NCBI RefSeq assembly: GCF_009905615.1 | Contig: NZ_JAAAKW010000017.1 | Coordinates: 47,888 to 111,887 of the forward strand | Source of the DNA: Pseudomonas sp. SLFW | GTDB lineage: Bacteria; Pseudomonadota; Gammaproteobacteria; Pseudomonadales; Pseudomonadaceae | DNA: 64,000 nt | Direction of reading: 5' to 3' | In this document: positions 59,402 to 64,000 of the stretch, one piece after another | Position numbering within the stretch: the first letter of the stretch is position 1 | Layout of the letters: each line of letters opens with the position of its first letter | Position numbers and translations under genes: made by a program | The notes under the pieces: model-generated | The model's database searches: none | The model's input: only the letters and a program-made list of their open reading frames with translations | Told to the model about the DNA's origin: nothing

Positions 59402-60658
59402 TCAAACGCTCGGGTTAGTCCCGGGTAACGGGGTTTCGACCGGGCGGTCGGAAATCTCCGAGGTCTCTGGCACCGCCACCCACAACAGCACGAATGCCAC
59501 CGCCGCAATCGCCGCCAACGTCAGGAACGCCGCGTTGTAACCGGCTTCGCGAACCACCCAACCGGCGAGGCCATTGCTCAGCGCGGCGCCTAGGCCGAAC
59601 ACCGTTGAGATCGCCCCCAGGCTGACGTTGAAGCGGCCCGTGCCTTGGGTCAGGTCCTTGACCACCAACGGCATCAGCGCCCCGAACGCCCCGGCGCCGA
59701 TGCCGTCGAGCAGTTGCACGCCCACCAGCCAGTAAGGGTTGTCCGACAGCACGTAAAGCAGGCCCCGCAGCGGCAGGATGACAAAGCCCGCCAGGAGCAA
59801 CGGTTTGCGCCCCCAACTGTCGGCCTTGGTGCCCACCAGCCAGGCCACCGGCACCATCACCAGTTGCGCGGCGACGATGCAGGCCGAGGTCAGAGGCGTC
59901 GCGAGGTTGAGGTCGATCTGCGAAAGCTTCTGGCTGACCAGCGGCAGCATCGCGGCATTCGCCAAATGAAACAGGCCACAGCAAATGGCAAAGACCAGCA
60001 GGGGGCGGTTGTGGATCAGCACGGACACGCCGCTGGGCTGTTCGGCGCCGTTCTCCTGTCGAGGGTCGAAACCCCGTGCCACTTCATGATCGATGGCCGA
60101 CCCATCGACGAAGCTGACGGCGACCACGCTGGCGATCGCCATGAACGCCATCAGATAGAACACGGCAATCGGCCCGAACGCCCACGACAGGCCGCCCGCC
60201 AGCAGCGCGGCACAGGCATTGCCCGCGTGGTTCCAGGTTTCGTTGCGGCCCGTTCGGCGAGTGAAGGCTTTCGGACCGGTGATGCCCAGAGAGATCGCCG
60301 CAATGGCGGGGGCGAACACAGAACCGGCAATCGCGCCCAGCCCTTGGGTGATCGCCACCCAAGTAAAGCTGTGAATGAACGGCAGGATCACGCAACTGGC
60401 GGTCACCAGCAGCGCGGCGATGACCACGACCAGGCGCTTGCTGCGGGTGCGGTCAATCAGCGCACCCGCTGGCGTCTGGGTGACCAAAGCGGCTATACCG
60501 GCGAGCGTCATGACCAGGCCGATGCTGGCCGGGTCCCATTTGTGTACCGCCAGCAGGTAGATCGCGAGGTATGGACCGAGTCCGTCGCGCACGTCGGCCA
60601 GAAAGAAATTGAGGCCGTCCAGCGAGCGGTTGTTACGAAGATCGGAAGGGGTGTTCAA
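59402..60658 (-). CDS. MFS transporter (TTG start)
   Basis: 418 residues. No ATG opens the frame; TTG 60658 is chosen because GAGG lies 6 nt upstream, and TTG 60673 is an alternative. Twelve membrane helices are predicted by eye. GALIDRTRSKRLVVVIAAL between helices 2 and 3 is the MFS motif A (GxxxDRxxRR type), and GTKADSWGRKPLLLAGF is its copy in the second half. The sequence resembles the MFS group annotated as drug or sugar exporters. It reads towards the phosphinothricin-type acetyltransferase gene and is divergent from hemB. The substrate is unknown. Confidence 0.85.
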   Translation of the reverse strand: MNTPSDLRNNRSLDGLNFFLADVRDGLGPYLAIYLLAVHKWDPASIGLVMTLAGIAALVTQTPAGALIDRTRSKRLVVVIAALLVTASCVILPFIHSFTWVAITQGLGAIAGSVFAPAIAAISLGITGPKAFTRRTGRNETWNHAGNACAALLAGGLSWAFGPIAVFYLMAFMAIASVVAVSFVDGSAIDHEVARGFDPRQENGAEQPSGVSVLIHNRPLLVFAICCGLFHLANAAMLPLVSQKLSQIDLNLATPLTSACIVAAQLVMVPVAWLVGTKADSWGRKPLLLAGFVILPLRGLLYVLSDNPYWLVGVQLLDGIGAGAFGALMPLVVKDLTQGTGRFNVSLGAISTVFGLGAALSNGLAGWVVREAGYNAAFLTLAAIAAVAFVLLWVAVPETSEISDRPVETPLPGTNPSV

Positions 60659-60890
60659 GGCTGGCCTCGCCAAGTGGGTCGCGCAGCCTTAAGTACGCGC
60701 TGCTCCCGATTAATGACCTGTCGAGCGCTGAATTCGTTCGACCCAAGGTGCCGGACTGTTGCACGCACGACAATTGTCTTTATCGCCCCGATATTTGAAT
60801 CCGCAGCGAGGCAGGCATAAGCTTCGCGCCATTGATGACGGTCACGCCTGGCTGTGTGCCGTTTTTCGCCATTTTTGTTCAGGAACCGCC

Positions 60891-61865
60891 ATGTCCAGTC
60901 TGTTTCCCGCCGCCCGTCCACGTCGCCTGCGCAGCCACGCAAACTTCCGCGCGCTGTTTCAGGAAACCGAATTCACGCTGAACGATCTGGTGCTGCCGAT
61001 CTTCGTCGAAGAAGAAGTCGATGACTTCGTGCCGATCAACAGCATGCCGGGCGTCAGCCGCATTCCAGAGTCGAAGCTGGCCCAGGAAGTCGAGCGCTAT
61101 GCTCGCGCCGGGATCAAGTCGGTGATGACCTTTGGTGTTTCCCACCATCTGGACGCCAGCGGCAGCGACACCTGGCAGGAAAACGGCCTGGTGTCGCGCA
61201 TCTCGCGCACGATCAAAGACGCGGTGCCGGAAATGATCGTGATGTCCGACACCTGCTTCTGCGAATACACCGACCACGGCCACTGCGGCGTGATGCACAA
61301 CGGCCACGTCGATAACGACGCGACCATCGAAAACCTCGGCCGACAAGCGGTGATGGCCGCTCGCGCCGGTGCCGACGTGATTGCGCCGTCGGCGGCGATG
61401 GACGGGCAAGTGCGGGCGATTCGTGCTGCACTGGATGCTGCCGGGTTCACGAATACGCCGATCATGGCCTATTCGACCAAATTCGCGTCGTCGCTCTACG
61501 GCCCGTTCCGTGAAGCGGGCGGCTCGGCGCTGAAAGGTGACCGCAAGACCTACCAGATGAACCCGATGAACCGCCGCGAAGCCCTGCGCGAGTCGCTGCT
61601 GGACGAAGCCGAAGGCGCTGATGCGCTGATGGTCAAGCCGGCGGGCGCGTACCTCGACATCATCCGTGACATCCGCGAAGCCTCGAACCTGCCGCTGGCG
61701 GCGTATCAGGTGAGCGGCGAATACGCGATGATCAAGTTCGGCGCCCAGGCCGGGGCCATCGACGAAGGCCGCGTGGTGCGCGAAACCCTCGGCGCGATCA
61801 AGCGGGCAGGCGCGGATCTGATCTTCACGTATTTCGCGATGGATTTGGCGTTGCAAGGGATTTGA
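60891..61865 (+). CDS. hemB: delta-aminolevulinic acid dehydratase, Zn-type metal site
   Basis: 324 residues from ATG 60891, with AGGA 7 nt upstream. It condenses two 5-aminolevulinates to porphobilinogen. The Schiff-base lysines are K197 (MAYSTKFASSLYGPF) and K249 (LMVKPAGAYLD). The active-site metal motif is SDTCFCEYTDHGHCGVM with C122, C124, C132, the same positions as the three zinc ligands of E. coli HemB (C120, C122, C130). The Mg-type enzyme I know from Pseudomonas has an aspartate-rich motif here instead, so this is a Zn-class HemB. It could be a second, paralogous copy; that is inference. It is divergent from the MFS gene. Confidence 0.93.
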   Translation: MSSLFPAARPRRLRSHANFRALFQETEFTLNDLVLPIFVEEEVDDFVPINSMPGVSRIPESKLAQEVERYARAGIKSVMTFGVSHHLDASGSDTWQENGLVSRISRTIKDAVPEMIVMSDTCFCEYTDHGHCGVMHNGHVDNDATIENLGRQAVMAARAGADVIAPSAAMDGQVRAIRAALDAAGFTNTPIMAYSTKFASSLYGPFREAGGSALKGDRKTYQMNPMNRREALRESLLDEAEGADALMVKPAGAYLDIIRDIREASNLPLAAYQVSGEYAMIKFGAQAGAIDEGRVVRETLGAIKRAGADLIFTYFAMDLALQGI

Positions 61866-61891
61866 TCCGGCGGGTTCACAGATACGTCTGA

Positions 61892-62037
61892 CGTGTACGC
61901 CACCTTGTGGGAGCGCCGCATGAGGTGCGGTACGGCACGGTTCAAACTGTGGGAGCGAATTCATTCGCGAAGGGTCGGTACGGGCGATACTTCTCTATCG
62001 CCTAGACTATTTTTCGCGAATGAATTCGCTCCTACAG
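61892..62037. repeat. REP pair block, copy 1 of a direct duplication
   Basis: From CGTGTACGCCACCTTGTGG to CCTACAG. Contains GGGAGCGAATTCATTCGCG and an inverted CGCGAATGAATTCGCTCC. Copy 2 begins 220 bp later. Confidence 0.9.
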
Positions 62038-62111
62038 TTGAAATGCGTGCAGCCGATACCTTTTTGGTGGGTGTACTGCCGCCTCAGTTACCTGATTGCG
62101 CCAGCGCTTTG

Positions 62112-62256
62112 CGTGTACGCCACCTTGTGGGAGCCCGCGTAAGGTGCGGTACGGCACGGTTCAAACTGTGGGGGCGAATTCATTCGCGAAGGGTCGGGCC
62201 GGGCGATACACCTCTATCGCCTGGACTATTTTTCGCGAATGAATTCGCTCCCACAG
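62112..62256. repeat. REP pair block, copy 2 of a direct duplication
   Basis: The same block with a few changes relative to copy 1, for example GGGGCGAATT for GGGAGCGAATT and GGGCCGGGCG for GGTACGGGCG. A short indel sits near the start (GCCCGCGTAAG versus GCGCCGCATGAG). Confidence 0.9.
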
Positions 62257-62317
62257 GTGCGCGGTGGTGCCGCGAAGGGTGCGTCTTGATACGGCTTCAG
62301 CCGTGCGGGCCTTTCAT

Positions 62318-63223
62318 TCACACCTGCCACGCCTTGCTCGCTTCGGTGAGCATCTCTTCGATCAGCACGCTGAATCGCTGGCTCAACACACTCTGTGGCC
62401 GGTCTTCGGGCAGCAGCAGGTAGGTGGAAAACCGGATCTGCGGCGCGAAGGGCCGGGTGTCGATGCCCATGTGCAGGTATTCCTGCGCCACCATCGGGCT
62501 GACGATGCTCACCCCCAGTCCCAAGGCCACCAGCGAGCAGACCGTCGCAGCATACGGCGTCTCCAGGTTCAGCTTGCGATGCTCCTTGTCCCCCGCGAAC
62601 GCCCGGTCCACGCGGGTGCGCGAACCATCGTTCAACGACAGTGAAATGAACTCTTCGCCGTACAGGTCTTGAGGCCTGACCGCCGCCAGCGCCGAAAGCC
62701 GATGCCCCTTTGGAAACACGCACACCCCCGGCACGTCGCAGATTTTGCGCGTGCGCACCCCCGGCATGTCATCGCCGACATAAGACGCCAAGCCGACGTG
62801 ACAAAACTGCGAGGCCGCCCAATGCGCGACCATCGGCGAATCGTTGGTGTGGATGGAAATCGCCGCCTCGGGGTTTTCCTGACGAAAGCGTTGAATGACC
62901 CTCGGCAACAGTGTCAACGACAGCGATGGCACCGCCGCAATCCGCAATTGCCCCGTGCCGCCGCGACGGATGTTCTGCGCCGAATGCTCCAGGCTTTGCA
63001 GCCCGACGAACGCTCGCTCCACGTCGACAAACAGCGCCGCGCCTTCATCCGTAGGCAACAGACGGCCTCCCACGCGTTCGAATAATTTGAAACCACTGGC
63101 CCGCTCCAGTTGCGCGATCAAGCGGCTGATGTTGGGTTGTGAGGTGTGCAGCGACTCGGCGGCAGCGGTCATCGAACCGCTCAACATCACGGCGCGGAAG
63201 GCTTCGACTTGTTTGAAGTTCAT
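62318..63223 (-). CDS. LysR family transcriptional regulator
   Basis: 301 residues from ATG 63223 (MNFKQVEAFRAVMLSGSMTAAAESL). The helix-turn-helix (residues about 18-37, MTAAAESLHTSQPNISRLIAQLE) and the C-terminal ligand domain with two Rossmann-like lobes (residues about 95-290; GGTGQLRIAAVPSLSLTLLPRVI) are typical. Length is standard. It is divergent from an amino-acid transport gene at 63443, so it probably controls that gene together with its own. A CATA-N9-TATG palindrome (63231-63247) lies between. Confidence 0.9.
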   Translation of the reverse strand: MNFKQVEAFRAVMLSGSMTAAAESLHTSQPNISRLIAQLERASGFKLFERVGGRLLPTDEGAALFVDVERAFVGLQSLEHSAQNIRRGGTGQLRIAAVPSLSLTLLPRVIQRFRQENPEAAISIHTNDSPMVAHWAASQFCHVGLASYVGDDMPGVRTRKICDVPGVCVFPKGHRLSALAAVRPQDLYGEEFISLSLNDGSRTRVDRAFAGDKEHRKLNLETPYAATVCSLVALGLGVSIVSPMVAQEYLHMGIDTRPFAPQIRFSTYLLLPEDRPQSVLSQRFSVLIEEMLTEASKAWQV

Positions 63224-63230
63224 GGCGGAC

Positions 63231-63247
63231 CATATCAATTCGGTATG
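63231..63247. promoter_or_regulatory. CATA-N9-TATG, possible LysR-type box
   Basis: A dyad CATA tcaattcgg TATG is eight bases from the regulator start, within the shared upstream region. LysR regulators bind T-N11-A dyads, and this contains one. It is close to the regulator's own start codon. Confidence 0.3.
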
Positions 63248-63442
63248 GACGACCACTGTATTGTCATTTGTTGGCATGAGCCAGAGGCTTTATAACTGTT
63301 TTCGACATCGACAGTTCGCGCAGACGGACACGATGCCCCGGCGTCCTCAGGCGCCGCATTCTCGCTGAATCCTCTGCCCTTGAAATCGTTGCGTGGTGAC
63401 GTCTTCGTTCGTCCCTGCGCTGGTAGTTAACCAGGAGGCAAT

Positions 63443-64000
63443 ATGTCGTTTTCGTTGAAATCCCTCGTTCGTGTCATGGCTCTTTCGTGTGTCTCGCTGG
63501 CAGGGATGGCGCAGGTCCATGCCGCTGAATTGCCGCCGGTGCCCGATGAAATCAAAGCGGCCGGTCAATTGCGTGCCGGGGTCCGTTGCGACCAGCCACC
63601 GTATGGCTTCCAGAACAACAACGGCGACTTCGCGGGCGTCGAAGTCGAGATGTCCAGGCAGATTGCCCTGTGGGCGCTGGGCTCCAAGGACAAAGTGACG
63701 TTCACCTGCGTCACCGCTGAAAACCGCGTGCCGCAGCTGCTGGGGCGCAAGGTCGACTTCCTCATCGCGACCCTCGGCGTCACCCCTGAGCGTCAGCGCG
63801 TCATCGACTTCACCACCCCGTATCGCTGGGGCGCCAGCGACGTGGTGGTGAAGAAGGACAGCCCGATCAAGTCGATCAAGGACCTCAACGGCAAGACCCT
63901 CGCCACGCTCAAAGGCTCGGTGCAGGCCAAGTGGTTCGAGGACCACATGCCCGAGGTCAAGACCCTGCGCATGAACAGCGCCGCCGACGCCTTGCAGACC
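63443..64000 (+). CDS. amino-acid ABC transporter periplasmic binding protein, 5' part
   Basis: The first 186 codons of a gene that runs past the right edge. Start ATG 63443 with AGGAGG 4 nt upstream. The signal peptide MSFSLKSLVRVMALSCVSLAGMAQVHAA is cleaved after HAA|ELPPV. The SBP_bac_3 fold shows in LRAGVRCDQPPYGFQNNNGDFAGVEVEMSRQIA, LGRKVDFLIATLGVTPERQRVIDFT and SVQAKWFE, like glutamate/polar amino-acid binders. It is divergent from the LysR gene, so the transporter operon (permeases, ATPase) probably continues beyond 64000. Confidence 0.9.
   Translation, partial: MSFSLKSLVRVMALSCVSLAGMAQVHAAELPPVPDEIKAAGQLRAGVRCDQPPYGFQNNNGDFAGVEVEMSRQIALWALGSKDKVTFTCVTAENRVPQLLGRKVDFLIATLGVTPERQRVIDFTTPYRWGASDVVVKKDSPIKSIKDLNGKTLATLKGSVQAKWFEDHMPEVKTLRMNSAADALQT

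Larger units (their letters stand above)
61866..62317. other. 452-bp gap filled with duplicated REP pairs
   Basis: No gene. The region is made of two near-identical 146-bp blocks (61892-62037 and 62112-62256), each with a REP pair, separated by about 75 bp of unique sequence. Confidence 0.8.

Noticed and set aside
61892..62256. CRISPR-like repeats
   Set aside because: The repeats are inverted REP arms and one direct block duplication, not equal direct repeats with regular spacers, and no cas gene is near.

Overview
The window is chromosomal DNA from a Pseudomonas, probably of the fluorescens/syringae lineage. This is inferred from high G+C, the gene content (MvaT-type silencer, CptA, a GlgA-TreZ-MalQ-TreY-GlgX block, AhpC/AhpF, a Tam-like methyltransferase) and repeated REP pairs with the core GGGAGCGAATTCATTCGCGAA-like inverted arms. 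The species cannot be fixed from sequence alone. I see no rRNA or tRNA gene, CRISPR array, complete insertion sequence or prophage.

Layout. 1-3.8 kb: the 3' end of tam, a cupin protein, a TauE/SafE permease, a LysE exporter coupled to a RimJ-like acetyltransferase, and a small unknown gene. 3.8-7 kb: a long non-coding leader, a PLP-dependent threonine/hydroxyaspartate-type dehydratase, and a soluble chemoreceptor. 7.1-18.2 kb (minus strand): one operon for glycogen/maltooligosaccharide and trehalose metabolism, glgA-treZ-malQ-treY-(DUF2934, histone-H1-like tail)-glgX, with ATGA overlaps at treZ/malQ/treY. 18.8-23.7 kb: a GNAT enzyme, a TerC-CBS-CorC membrane protein preceded by an in-frame 59-codon leader ORF, convergent cptA, and an uncatalogued 56-aa coiled-coil gene. 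24-29.2 kb: gnd-zwf-HAD phosphatase (overlapping) and a GH15 glucoamylase/trehalase-like enzyme, which would feed hexose into the oxidative pentose phosphate pathway. 29.3-31.8 kb: alkB and a set of small proteins and lipoproteins. 32.1-41.8 kb: galU, gor, a PAS-histidine kinase-receiver hybrid, a KfrA-like coiled-coil DNA-binding protein, ahpC, ahpF, gloA, a periplasmic protein and mvaT (TTG start).

42-47.8 kb: a TPR protein, a NIT-ANTAR (NasR-like) nitrate-type antiterminator converging on moaA, the C-terminal remnant of a formate/nitrite transporter, and a CPA1 cation/proton antiporter. Together these look like the residue of a nitrate/nitrite locus. 47.9-55.8 kb: a perfect 29-bp inverted repeat, then a tightly coupled seven-gene minus-strand operon: PotABC-type ABC importer, a three-component [2Fe-2S]/FAD-NAD/FAD amine (opine- or hydroxyproline-type) dehydrogenase, and a periplasmic binding protein. 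A divergent IclR regulator faces it. The substrate is unknown. It is the most interesting catabolic system here.

56-64 kb: a membrane chemoreceptor, an rRNA-type methyltransferase, a phosphinothricin-type acetyltransferase, an MFS exporter with TTG start, a HemB with a cysteine-rich (Zn-type) metal site, a duplicated REP block, a LysR regulator and the 5' part of a divergently transcribed amino-acid binding protein gene that runs off the window.

Functionally, the left half is dominated by storage-sugar/compatible-solute metabolism and NADPH supply (zwf, gnd), which connects with the NADPH/NADH users gor and ahpF and the damage-repair genes alkB and gloA. The right half carries transport, catabolism and sensing.
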